From Firmicutes bacterium CAG:449 (GTDB lineage: Bacteria; Bacillota_I; Bacilli_A; RFN20; CAG-449): a stretch of DNA of 19,057 nucleotides. Of the stretch, positions 8,254 through 16,945 are shown in pieces. Under the pieces are notes generated by a model. That model was given only the letters and a program-made list of their open reading frames with translations, was not told the origin of the DNA and made no database searches. Every line of letters starts with the position of its first letter. Positions within the stretch are counted from its first letter, which is position 1. The stretch lies in contig FR889421.1 of assembly GCA_000432895.1 (NCBI GenBank), forward strand, positions 10,621-29,677. Reading direction: 5' to 3'. A program made the translations under genes and the position numbers.

Positions 8254-9372
8254 TGTTAGAACTTTTTGAAGTAAGGAGTATTATTGAAAAAATTAAAGGC
8301 TCACTTTATGAGTTAGGTGATTCTCTTTGACCTCGATAAGTTAGCATTAAAATCTAGTGAATTAGATAAAGAAATTAATAGTGAACACTTTTGGGATAAT
8401 TTAAGAGAAGCACAAAAAAAGATTAATCAATTTAATTCTATTAACGATAAAATTAATAGATATAAATCTTTTTTAACTAGTATTAATGAACTCGAAGAAA
8501 CATATACATTACTTAAAGATAGTTATGATGAAGAACTTCATCAAATTCTTTCAAGTGAAGTTGAATCTATTGAAAAAGAATTTAATAAGTTTTCAATAGA
8601 TGTTTTGCTTGTGGGTGAATATGATGATAGTAATGCAATTATTGATATTCATCCTGGAGCGGGTGGAACTGAATCACAAGATTGGGCAGAAATGCTTTAT
8701 AGAATGTATGTTCGTTATGCAGAACAACATGATTTTAAAATTCAAATGATTGATTATCTTGAAGGTGATGGAGCAGGACTTAAAAGTGTTTCTTTCATGA
8801 TTAAAGGTAAAAATGTTTATGGCTTATTAAAATCAGAAAAAGGAGTACATCGTTTAGTAAGAATTTCTCCTTTTGATGCATCAGGAAGAAGGCATACTTC
8901 TTTTGCTTCAGTGGAGGTTACTCCAGAAATTTCTAATAATATAGATATTACTATTGATGAAAAAGATTTAAAAATTGATACATATCGTTCTTCTGGAGCG
9001 GGTGGACAAAATGTTAATAAAACTGATTCTGCAGTTAGAATGACTCATATTCCTACAGGAATTGTTGTAACTTGCCAAAATGAAAGAAATCAAATTAAAA
9101 ATCGTGAAACGGCATTATCAATTTTAAAATCACGTTTATATTTATTGAAACAAGAAGAACAAAAAAAGAAGATTTCTTCTATTCAAGGTGAACAAAAAAA
9201 TATTGAATGGGGAAGTCAAATTAGATCTTATGTTTTTTGTCCATATAAAATGGTAAAAGACCATCGAACAAATTATGAAACAGTTGATGTTAAAAGTGTT
9301 TTAGATGGTAATATTGATGAATTTATTAATGCGTATTTAAAATATGAGGTTAAAAATAATGAAACTAACTAA
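8253..9372 (+). CDS. prfB: Peptide chain release factor 2, made by programmed +1 frameshift
   Basis: RF2 recognises UGA and UAA and triggers release of the finished protein. The gene starts at ATG 8253, overlapping the secA stop, with AAAGGAG at 8236-8242. Zero-frame translation gives 25 codons (MLELFEVRSIIEKIKG and so on, ending GDSL) and then meets UGA at 8328-8330. A +1 shift at CTT TGA C resumes with GAC at 8329 and gives a 372-residue protein. Codon 26 is the position of the frameshift stop in the E. coli gene. The anticodon-mimic SPF falls at residues 205-207 and the catalytic GGQ at 250-252, matching E. coli numbering. An uninterrupted frame from GTG 8317 would lose the N-terminal helix and is not the true start. 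Its end overlaps the next gene by 14 bases. Autoregulation by RF2 level is the known logic of this frameshift. Confidence 0.96.
8315..8331 (+). promoter_or_regulatory. prfB programmed +1 frameshift site
   Basis: The slip sequence CTT TGA C stands at 8325-8331, with UGA as the autoregulatory stop. The stimulatory Shine-Dalgarno-like element is AGGTGAT (8315-8321), complementary to the expected 16S anti-SD tail. Compared with the classic AGGGGGTATCTTTGAC, the anti-SD register is about 4 bases further from the slip codon, so the pairing differs from the E. coli arrangement. Confidence 0.9.
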
Positions 9373-10288
9373 AGAAAAAAAATTATTAATAAAAAGAATT
9401 TTTTTATGTATATTAGGATCTTTTATTTTAGGGATTAGTACAGGTTTATTTTTAGTTCCTTATGATATTGTTTCTGGTGGTATTTCTGGGCTTGGAATTA
9501 TTTTTAATGAAATATTTCATTCTTTAGATAAGGAAATGTTTATTACTATTTTAACTTGGACATTTTTTCTTTTAGGGTGGTTATTATTAGGTACAAAATT
9601 TGCTTTAAAAACAGTAATTTCGGCAATTGTTTATCCTTTTTCGGTAATGCTTGGAACTTTTCTTCATGAAAATACTTTTTTAACTTTAGGTAGTTTAAGT
9701 GAGGTTAGTGGATCAATTAATATTTTTATTGCTGCGTTAATTGGTGGAGTATTAGTAGGGACTGGTGTTGGTTTAACTTTTTTAGGTGGTGGATCAACTG
9801 GTGGGGTAGATGTCATTATTTTAGCGTTACAAAAATTCTTTGGTTTTAAAACTTCCCATGTTTCATTTATTATTGATTCGGCAATTATTTTAATTGGTTT
9901 TATTTTTTCTAAGAATTTATCAGTTACTTTAATTGGGATAATTTCTGCTTTTGTAGCATCGATTATGATTAATCGTTTGTTTGATAGTGAATCTAATATG
10001 ATTGTTAATATTATTTCTAAAAAGAATGAAGAAATTAATAGTTTTGTTATTGAAGAATTAGAAAGAGGTTCAACCATTATTAATGGAATAGGTGGATACA
10101 CTAAAGATGAAGTAAATATTTTACAAGTTACTTTAGATATTAGAGAATACTATATTTTGATGGATATTATTGCTAAAGTTGATCCTTCTGCTTTTGTTAC
10201 AGTCACTAAAGCGTCTTCTGTTAGAGGAGAAGGTTTTAAAGCTTTACAAGAACTTAATAAAGTAGGAAAAAAGAATGAAACAAAATAA
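9359..10288 (+). CDS. YitT-family membrane protein (DUF161 plus DUF2179)
   Basis: This 309-residue integral membrane protein of unknown biochemical role belongs to the YitT/YvjA/YpjC group common in Firmicutes. After the basic MKLTKEKKLLIKR start come about five or six membrane segments between residues 13 and 205, with family-typical glycine-rich signatures VPYDIVSGGISGLG (33-46) and FLGGGSTGGVDVI (141-153). The soluble C-terminal domain (about 210-300) matches DUF2179, with ERGSTIINGIGGYT and a closing RGEGF. I chose ATG 9359 with GAGGT (9346-9350) upstream; an ATG at 9344 in the same frame adds five residues but has a poorer ribosome site. The gene overlaps prfB and uvrB by exactly 14 bases each, so translation is probably coupled. 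Some relatives have been suggested to be transporters, but that is not shown here. Confidence 0.9.
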   Translation: MKLTKEKKLLIKRIFLCILGSFILGISTGLFLVPYDIVSGGISGLGIIFNEIFHSLDKEMFITILTWTFFLLGWLLLGTKFALKTVISAIVYPFSVMLGTFLHENTFLTLGSLSEVSGSINIFIAALIGGVLVGTGVGLTFLGGGSTGGVDVIILALQKFFGFKTSHVSFIIDSAIILIGFIFSKNLSVTLIGIISAFVASIMINRLFDSESNMIVNIISKKNEEINSFVIEELERGSTIINGIGGYTKDEVNILQVTLDIREYYILMDIIAKVDPSAFVTVTKASSVRGEGFKALQELNKVGKKNETK

Positions 10289-12236
10289 ATTTGAATTGAT
10301 ATCTTCTTATAAACCAACAGGTGATCAACCTCAAGCCATTGATAGATTAGTTGATGGATTAAATAAAAAACAAAAATTTCAAGTTTTACTTGGAGCAACT
10401 GGTACAGGTAAAACTTTTACAGTGGCTAATGTTATTAATAGAATTAATAAACCTACTTTAGTTTTAGTACATAATAAAACTTTAGCAGGTCAATTATACG
10501 CTGAATTTAAAGAATTATTCCCTCATAATCGGGTGGAATATTTTGTTTCAAACTTTGATTTTTATAAACCAGAAGCATATCTTCCTTCTACTGATACTTA
10601 TATTGAAAAAAATGCTGTGATGAATGAAGAAATTGAAATTATGAGAGCTTCAGCGATTAATTCGGTTTTAGAAAGAAGTGATACAATTATTGTTGCATCA
10701 GTGGCCTCTATTTATGGATTAAGTGATCCTCAAGAATATCAATCTTTAGTTTTCTTTTTACATAAAGGTGAAGAAATTGATCGTAAAGATTTAATTAATA
10801 AATTAGTTGATAATCAATATTCTAGGAATAATTTGGATTTAACACCAGGTACTTTTAGAGTTAATGGTGATGTTATTGAAATTGCGCCCTCTTCAACAAG
10901 TGAATATGTTATTAAAATTTTATTAGATGAATTTGATACTATTGAAGAACTTGTTGCAGTTAATCCTTTAACAGGTGAAATTATTCATATGTATGAAGAA
11001 TATCCAGTTTTCCCTAGCCATGAACATGCTTCTACACAAAAAAGAATTAATGAAGCGGTTCAAACTATTAAAGAAGAATTAAAAGAAAGATTAGAATATT
11101 TTCATGTTAATGGAAAATATTTAGAAGAAGAAAGATTATCACAAAGAACAAATCGTGATATGGAAACTTTACTTGAATTTGGTATGTGCCCAGGTATTGA
11201 AAATTATTCTCGTCATATTGATAAAAGAAAGCCAGGTCAAACACCTTTTACTTTATTTGATTATTTTCCAAAAGATTATTTGTTAATTGTTGATGAAAGC
11301 CATGTTAGTTTACCTCAAATAAGAGGTATGTATAATGGTGATAGAGCAAGAAAAGAAACTTTAGTTGAATATGGATTTAGACTTCCTTCTGCTTTAGATA
11401 ATAGACCATTAAATTTTGAAGAATTTGAAAGCAAAATTAATCAAATTATTTGTACTTCCGCTACTCCAGGGGATTATGAATTAGAACAAACTGGTGGAGA
11501 AGTTGTCGAACAAATTATTCGTCCTACTGGACTTCTTGATCCTTTAATTGATGTAAGAAATGTTGAAAATCCAGTTTATGATATTATTGGAGAAGCCAAA
11601 AAAGTTATTGATAATCATGAAAGAGTAATGATTGTCACTATGACAATTAAAGATGCAGAAAATTTAACTTCTTATTTAAAAGAGCAAGGTTTAAAAGTTG
11701 TTTATTTACATAATGAAACTAAAACCTTAGAAAGAACAGAAGTTATTTATAATTTAAGAAAAGGTAAATATGATATTTTAGTAGGTATTAACTTATTAAG
11801 AGAGGGATTAGATATTCCAGAAGTATCTTTAATTTGTATATTAGATGCTGATAAAGAAGGCTTTTTAAGAAGTGAAAGATCTTTAATTCAAGTGATTGGT
11901 CGAGCCGCTAGAAATGAGCATGGTAAGGTTATTATGTATGCTTCAAAAGTTACTGATTCAATGCAAAAAGCAATTGAAGAAACTTCCAGAAGAAGAAAGA
12001 TTCAAGAAGAATATAATCTTGAGCATCATATAACTCCAAAAACAATTATTAAAGAAATTCGTTTACCTTTAAAAATTAAAGATAAAGTTACTAATAAATC
12101 TAATAAACTGACTCGTAAAGAAAAAGAATCTTATATTAAACAAGTGGAAAAACAAATGCGTGAAGCGGCTAGAAATCTTGATTTTGAAAAGGCTTCTGAA
12201 CTTAGAGATATTCTTTTTGAATTAAAAGGGGAATAG
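10275..12236 (+). CDS. uvrB: Excinuclease ABC subunit B
   Basis: UvrB is the damage-verifying helicase-like subunit of nucleotide excision repair; UvrA loads it and it recruits UvrC. The 653-residue length is normal. Landmarks are Walker A GATGTGKT (residues 40-47), LLIVDESHVSLPQIRGMYNGDRARK, INQIICTSATPGDYELEQTGG, GLDIPEVSLICILDADKEGFLRS split across motifs IV-V, and QVIGRAARNEHGKV (motif VI). The C-terminal UVR coiled-coil domain for UvrC contact spans about 610-653 (REAARNLDFEKASELRD). The beta-hairpin base that usually reads YYDYYQPEAY is NFDFYKPEAY here (93-102), so several conserved tyrosines are replaced. AGGA (10264-10267) lies 7 bases before ATG 10275, which is inside the end of the yitT-like gene. 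uvrA does not follow; a terminator does. Confidence 0.97.
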   Translation: MKQNKFELISSYKPTGDQPQAIDRLVDGLNKKQKFQVLLGATGTGKTFTVANVINRINKPTLVLVHNKTLAGQLYAEFKELFPHNRVEYFVSNFDFYKPEAYLPSTDTYIEKNAVMNEEIEIMRASAINSVLERSDTIIVASVASIYGLSDPQEYQSLVFFLHKGEEIDRKDLINKLVDNQYSRNNLDLTPGTFRVNGDVIEIAPSSTSEYVIKILLDEFDTIEELVAVNPLTGEIIHMYEEYPVFPSHEHASTQKRINEAVQTIKEELKERLEYFHVNGKYLEEERLSQRTNRDMETLLEFGMCPGIENYSRHIDKRKPGQTPFTLFDYFPKDYLLIVDESHVSLPQIRGMYNGDRARKETLVEYGFRLPSALDNRPLNFEEFESKINQIICTSATPGDYELEQTGGEVVEQIIRPTGLLDPLIDVRNVENPVYDIIGEAKKVIDNHERVMIVTMTIKDAENLTSYLKEQGLKVVYLHNETKTLERTEVIYNLRKGKYDILVGINLLREGLDIPEVSLICILDADKEGFLRSERSLIQVIGRAARNEHGKVIMYASKVTDSMQKAIEETSRRRKIQEEYNLEHHITPKTIIKEIRLPLKIKDKVTNKSNKLTRKEKESYIKQVEKQMREAARNLDFEKASELRDILFELKGE

Positions 12237-12245
12237 AATTTGAAG

Positions 12246-12272
12246 AAAAAGCAAATTAAATTGCTTTTTTTT
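12246..12272 (+). terminator. Rho-independent terminator after uvrB
   Basis: AAAAAGCAA (12246-12254) pairs with TTGCTTTTT (12261-12269) around a six-base ATTAAA loop, and the right arm runs into an eight-T tract (12265-12272). It lies 9 bases after the uvrB stop, so it ends the secA-prfB-yitT-uvrB transcript. Confidence 0.85.
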
Positions 12273-12289
12273 CTTTTATATGCTCTAAT
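12261..12289 (+). promoter_or_regulatory. Candidate promoter of the lipoprotein operon, nested in the terminator
   Basis: TTGCTT (12261-12266) and TCTAAT (12284-12289) are spaced 17 bases apart and fit -35 and -10 consensus moderately and well. The -35 coincides with the right arm of the uvrB terminator. Transcription would start near 12296 with a leader of about 17 bases. This is a consensus match only. Confidence 0.4.
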
Positions 12290-12303
12290 CATTATATGAT
12301 TAG
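12285..12303. promoter_or_regulatory. Palindrome overlapping the -10 and Shine-Dalgarno of the lipoprotein operon
   Basis: CTAATCAT (12285-12292) and ATGATTAG (12296-12303) are perfect 8-bp inverted repeats around TAT. The left arm covers most of the candidate -10 (12284-12289), and the right arm shares its last two bases with the ribosome binding site AGGAG (12302-12306). It could be a repressor operator, or an RNA hairpin that limits translation of read-through transcripts from uvrB. Confidence 0.45.
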
Positions 12304-12312
12304 GAGAAAGTT

Positions 12313-14457
12313 ATGCAAAGAAAAAGTTTGTTTTTATTAATTCCTTGCTTATTATTTACTGGTTGCGAAGTTTCTTCATCATCTTTTGATAGTGACTCAA
12401 GTGAATCAATAAATAATTTTAATGGAGATTATATTCTTGATACATTAAACAAAATGACACAAGGCAATTTTACTTTAGAATATGTTTTAGGTGAAAATAC
12501 TTTTCAAGATGTGATTACTAGTAAGTATTATTATATTGGCTATTTAAATAATGGAGCGATGTTATTAAATGCTTTAGATGATAAAGTATATGCTTATGAT
12601 TATCAAATTGTAGAGAATAATGAAATTGAATTAAAAGGTCAAACTTTTAATGAAGAGCAAACTCGTCAAGAGTTAACTTCATTAGCTTTTATTAATAAAT
12701 TATCAGATTTATCTTTAAATGGCATTTCTTTTGAAAAAATTGATGATAAGTATTATTCAAATAATACTAATTTAATCGAAAAATTATCATCTCAATTAGA
12801 TTTTTCTTCTGGTCTTAGTCAAGTTGTATTTTATTTAGAAAATAATAATTTAACATTTGAGTTACAATATCAAGATGTTTTAACGAAAAGATATTATACT
12901 CCAGAAGGTGGAAAAGTTGCGATAAAAAATGTTTTGACTTCTTCGATAGAATGTGTTGATAAGTTTTTAAATGATTGGTCTAAGCCAACGGAAACACTTG
13001 AAAATAAAGCAAATAATTTATTTACTGATGTTTCATTTATTTCAGCAATTTATGATTATACTTTAGATTATAATAGAGCGTTATTACATGGTTATAGTAA
13101 TGTTGATTTATATTCTTCTTATATTAGAATAACCACTATTAATGAAGAAAATGTTCCTTATGTAGAAACATATAAAAAGATTAATGATAATGATTTAAAA
13201 CTAATTGGTGTTAATGGTAAAAATGAAGTTGTTAATCAAGATACTACTAAAAAATATTCTTCTTTTAAATTAGTGGGTAAGGATGGATTTGAATTAGATA
13301 AATTTAGAAAACTTAATAATGATGATCGTTATTATATTTATCTTGGTTCATCCGCGCAGGCTTTAGCGTATTCAATTACTCAAGCAAATATATTTGCTAA
13401 ATATAAATGCTTAAAAATTCAAGTGGAAGTAAATGATAATAAAGTAACTAATATGCATTTTTTTACAGGAATTATGCAAGATAAAGATACTGGTGAATTC
13501 TTTTATTATCGTATAGACACTTCTGTTAATGAAGCTAATATCATTACTGATGTAAGTAAAAAAACTCCTTCTAAAGATGATGAAGAAATTAAATCATATT
13601 TAAATAAGGTTAATTCATCTTCATTTGTAATTGAAAGTATTGATTCAGCTTGGGAAGGTGGAAGAAAAACTTATCTAAGTAAAAAAGATAATTATTTTAT
13701 TAAAGAAACTTATTATATTTCTGACGGTGAAAAAAATGGTTTAGAAAAGGCAGAAGTTTATTATCAAAAAGATGATAAGACATATTGTTTTAGTTTTGAT
13801 GATTCCTATAATGTCACTTTAAATAAACAAATTAGTAAATCAATTAATGAAATTGTTAATTTTTCTATTTCTAGTGAAATTCTTTTAAAAAAAGATAATT
13901 ATTTATACACAACAGGTGATATTATTAATTTAGGTGATAGCTTAGGAATTATTTCTTATCCATTATTTATTGATCCATCTTCTTTGAGAATGAATATTGT
14001 TGATAGTAGCATTTCTTCTTTAGAATATACTTATGGAGGAAATGGGTTTACTGGAAATGAAAAATTAACTTTTACTTATGGTGATTTTGTTATTCCAGAA
14101 ACTTTAATTAATAATCTTAATAAATCTATTCCTTCTACTACTTCAACATGGAAAGATTATTTAAATGGATGGATATATAAAGAGTTAGTTAAATCATTTT
14201 CAGAGGAAATAGCAAATAAAGTTCCTTATTTATATGATTCAATATTTGATGGTGTTGATGGATTTGATTGTTATGAAAATGATGCTAATGATTTCTTTAT
14301 TTACTCTATGGTTAAGGATAATGATTATATTATAAAATATAAAAATTACTTATTATCTTTAGGATTTAATCAAGATAATAATATATTTATTAAAGATAAC
14401 CTGAAACTGATTGTTGGTGATTCTTTAGATGATTTTTTACATATTTCTGTAATTTAA
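12313..14457 (+). CDS. Large predicted lipoprotein of unknown function, 714 residues
   Basis: An N-terminal lipoprotein signal (basic QRK, hydrophobic core, LLFTGC with lipid Cys at residue 18) is followed by a Ser/Asp linker (21-33), so the mature protein should be anchored on the outer face of the membrane. The rest is beta-rich, polar and Asn/Tyr-rich, with no enzyme motif that I recognise. Two stretches look loosely alike: residues 39-100 and 424-490 each begin with a short helix of the LNKM/LNKV type followed by strands. The last 95 residues (about 620-714) form a separate compact region with a WIYKELVKSFSEEIANKVP-type helix at its head. AGGAG (12302-12306) lies 6 bases before the ATG. 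It is the first gene of an operon with two further lipoproteins and a GH31 enzyme. Substrate binding or cell-envelope roles are possible but unproven. Confidence 0.85.
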   Translation: MQRKSLFLLIPCLLFTGCEVSSSSFDSDSSESINNFNGDYILDTLNKMTQGNFTLEYVLGENTFQDVITSKYYYIGYLNNGAMLLNALDDKVYAYDYQIVENNEIELKGQTFNEEQTRQELTSLAFINKLSDLSLNGISFEKIDDKYYSNNTNLIEKLSSQLDFSSGLSQVVFYLENNNLTFELQYQDVLTKRYYTPEGGKVAIKNVLTSSIECVDKFLNDWSKPTETLENKANNLFTDVSFISAIYDYTLDYNRALLHGYSNVDLYSSYIRITTINEENVPYVETYKKINDNDLKLIGVNGKNEVVNQDTTKKYSSFKLVGKDGFELDKFRKLNNDDRYYIYLGSSAQALAYSITQANIFAKYKCLKIQVEVNDNKVTNMHFFTGIMQDKDTGEFFYYRIDTSVNEANIITDVSKKTPSKDDEEIKSYLNKVNSSSFVIESIDSAWEGGRKTYLSKKDNYFIKETYYISDGEKNGLEKAEVYYQKDDKTYCFSFDDSYNVTLNKQISKSINEIVNFSISSEILLKKDNYLYTTGDIINLGDSLGIISYPLFIDPSSLRMNIVDSSISSLEYTYGGNGFTGNEKLTFTYGDFVIPETLINNLNKSIPSTTSTWKDYLNGWIYKELVKSFSEEIANKVPYLYDSIFDGVDGFDCYENDANDFFIYSMVKDNDYIIKYKNYLLSLGFNQDNNIFIKDNLKLIVGDSLDDFLHISVI

Positions 14458-14467
14458 GGAGGCTTAT

Positions 14468-16942
14468 ATGAAAAAAAGATTAATTTTATTAACATTGTTA
14501 TCAATGTTTATGGTTGGATGTGATAATAATCCATCTACTAGTAGTAATCAAACTACTTCATCGATTGTTAATGATATTCATGTTGAATCTATTGAAATAA
14601 CAAATAAAGAAGTGACTACTTTAAAAGTTGGTCAAACTTTAGCGCTTAATGTAAAAGTTTTACCTAGCAATGCCACTAATGATTTAATTAACTATTCTTC
14701 TAGTGATGATAAGGTTGCATCTGTTTCTTTTAATGGAGTAATTACTGCAAAAAGTAAAGGAACTTGTACAATTACTGCTTCTAGTGATGATGGTAAGAAA
14801 GAAGATACATTAACTATTAATGTTATTGAATCAACAGTTAGTAGTTTTGAAGCTAGTTTTGCTAGTGAAGTTGATACAGTTACTTCTAATGGAACTTTAT
14901 TTTATAAATTAATTTTAAATAAAGAATATAAATTGAATTTTTCTTTTTCTTCCACAAATAAAGAAGATGAAATTGTTGAATGTGAATTTAATTTAGATGG
15001 TTATTGTTCATTTGAAAATAATACTTTAAAAACGTTAAAAAAGGTGGATGCATTATTAGTTACTTTTAAAGTAAAAGGTACTTCTTTAAAGAAGGAATTT
15101 AATGTAAAAATTATTAATGAAGGTGAAAAAGATATTTCAGAAGTTCTTAATCTTTTAGAAAGTTCTATTAATAAAGAAGATCAAAATGATATTGCTTCTT
15201 ATAAAATTAATTTAGATATTAATACTTTGGATGTTTATGAAAATAGAACACATTTAGTACAAGAAACAGATTATGATATTTATAAATCAACTTCTGATCG
15301 TTATATGTTAGGTTCTACAACTGGTGTTTCAACTTTTACTAGTGCGGAAACTAAAGTTAGTAAAATGACAAACATATATTATCAAACTTTTAAAGGAATG
15401 TCAGAAGATGGTAATTATTATGAATATCAAATTGATAATGATGGAAATCATTTAACATATCCTTTAAAGAAACAAATTGTTACTTCTGTTAGTGATAAAA
15501 ATAGTCAAATTACTAGAAGTGATGCTTTAAATGAATCAACAAAATTTAGTATGAATAGTCATTTGGGTCTATCTAGAATTGCTCGTTTCCAATTTACTGG
15601 TTTATATGAAAATTCAATTGGTAAAGGCTCTAAACCATTATATTTTGGTATGGATGGTAGAAAGAATTTATCAATTACTCAAGAAGGTAATGTTATTAAA
15701 GCAGATACTTTCTTTGTTGATGAAAAAGTTTCTTCTGTAAGTAAAGGAAAAGTATATTTTAATCATAGTGAATATACTTTTGATGATAATGAAACATTAA
15801 TTACTATTAAAAATACTTCTTATATTTATGATAATACCGCTTTTGATTTTACAAATAATATTTTAAACAATAAAGATAATTATATAGAAAGTTATAGTTT
15901 AACTTATAGTCATGTTTTTGGTGAAATTAAAACTCAAGAAATTAATCCTTTAGATCCTCAAAATTTATATTTTACTAGTTATACACCAATTTTAGTTGAT
16001 AAAAATGGTAAAAAGGTAACTGAATTTGTCGTGGGTGAACAATATTATATAAGTTATGAAAATCAAAGTCCAAAGATGGCAACAAGTTATATAGATAGCT
16101 TAATTATTGATGATCTTTCTAATAAAGTCGTGGCAACTATTAATAATGAAGGAAAAGGTATAATTATTAATAAATCTGGAACTAGCAAATTAACTATTTA
16201 TTCTACAAAAAATAGAATTAAAACTGAATTAATTATTAATGTTGGTGTCAGTTTACCTTCTGCAATCAAAGGATATATTAATGATCAAGAAGTAAGTGAA
16301 ACAAGTATGAATGTTGGTGAAACTATTGATAATATTGTATTTAAAGTTTTACCTAATGATGCATCTAATGAAATTGAAGTAACTACTTCAGGAGTTGGAA
16401 CATTAACTAATAATGGTTCATCATATTCTTTCACTAGTTTAGAAGAAGGAAAATGTGTTATAACAGCAAAAAGTAAAATTAATGATGTTTCCACTACTTT
16501 AGTTATAAATGTAAATAAAAAGCAAACTGGTGGTTCATTTATGGATAATTTAATTGGTGGAGTGTATTCATGTAAAGATAGTAAAGATATTTATGAAGGA
16601 GGAGATTGTTATTCAAATAAATTAGAAATTATTTCTAAAACAGAAGCAAAATTTTCTTTTGAATCTTGTTTTTCAAGTAAAATTTACCAAATTAAATCTA
16701 ATATTGTTATTGATGAAACAAATAAGACTATTACCTTTACTTCATTTGAATTAGGTGATGATTATAAAGTATATGTTGATAGTTTTATGCCGCTTATTAA
16801 ACAAAATGTAGCATTTAAAATTTCTAGTGATGCAAGTGAAATTGAATTAAATCTTATTGGTATTGATGGTGATTCTGAATATGATTACTCTACATTGGAT
16901 TCTGCAATAACAACAGTTTATACATTTAAAAAGGAAAAATAA
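14468..16942 (+). CDS. Lipoprotein with bacterial Ig-like (BIG2) domains, 824 residues
   Basis: The start MKKRLILLTLLSMFMVGC gives a lipoprotein signal with lipid Cys at residue 18, then a Ser/Thr/Asn linker. A BIG2-type Ig-like domain spans about residues 38-119, with VESIEITN, LKVGQTLALNVKVLPSNAT, VASVSFNGVITAKSKGTCTI. A second lies at about 605-684, with MNVGETIDNIVFKVLPNDAS and EEGKCVITAKSK; a more divergent Ig-like stretch may sit at 500-593. The middle (220-500) is Tyr/Asn-rich and of unknown fold, and the last 130 residues look beta-rich with several Cys. BIG2 domains are common in surface adhesins and glycan-acting proteins. AAGGAGG (14456-14462) overlaps the stop of the previous gene, which ends 10 bases upstream, so the two are surely co-transcribed. 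Ligand unknown. Confidence 0.88.
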   Translation: MKKRLILLTLLSMFMVGCDNNPSTSSNQTTSSIVNDIHVESIEITNKEVTTLKVGQTLALNVKVLPSNATNDLINYSSSDDKVASVSFNGVITAKSKGTCTITASSDDGKKEDTLTINVIESTVSSFEASFASEVDTVTSNGTLFYKLILNKEYKLNFSFSSTNKEDEIVECEFNLDGYCSFENNTLKTLKKVDALLVTFKVKGTSLKKEFNVKIINEGEKDISEVLNLLESSINKEDQNDIASYKINLDINTLDVYENRTHLVQETDYDIYKSTSDRYMLGSTTGVSTFTSAETKVSKMTNIYYQTFKGMSEDGNYYEYQIDNDGNHLTYPLKKQIVTSVSDKNSQITRSDALNESTKFSMNSHLGLSRIARFQFTGLYENSIGKGSKPLYFGMDGRKNLSITQEGNVIKADTFFVDEKVSSVSKGKVYFNHSEYTFDDNETLITIKNTSYIYDNTAFDFTNNILNNKDNYIESYSLTYSHVFGEIKTQEINPLDPQNLYFTSYTPILVDKNGKKVTEFVVGEQYYISYENQSPKMATSYIDSLIIDDLSNKVVATINNEGKGIIINKSGTSKLTIYSTKNRIKTELIINVGVSLPSAIKGYINDQEVSETSMNVGETIDNIVFKVLPNDASNEIEVTTSGVGTLTNNGSSYSFTSLEEGKCVITAKSKINDVSTTLVINVNKKQTGGSFMDNLIGGVYSCKDSKDIYEGGDCYSNKLEIISKTEAKFSFESCFSSKIYQIKSNIVIDETNKTITFTSFELGDDYKVYVDSFMPLIKQNVAFKISSDASEIELNLIGIDGDSEYDYSTLDSAITTVYTFKKEK

Positions 16943-16945
16943 ATT

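Noticed and set aside
8317..8319. GTG as the prfB start
   Set aside because: It only appears as a start because the frame is interrupted by the programmed UGA. The upstream ATG at 8253 has a ribosome site and, with the +1 shift, puts SPF and GGQ at the expected residue numbers.
9664..10101. Antisense frame of 145 codons opposite the yitT-like gene
   Set aside because: It lies wholly within a well-supported + strand gene, its composition mirrors the sense codons (Pro from Gly codons), and no ribosome site precedes it. The other antisense frames (1056-1286, 2970-3176, 7877-8059, 10150-10398, 16285-16494, 17411-17614) are rejected for the same reason.
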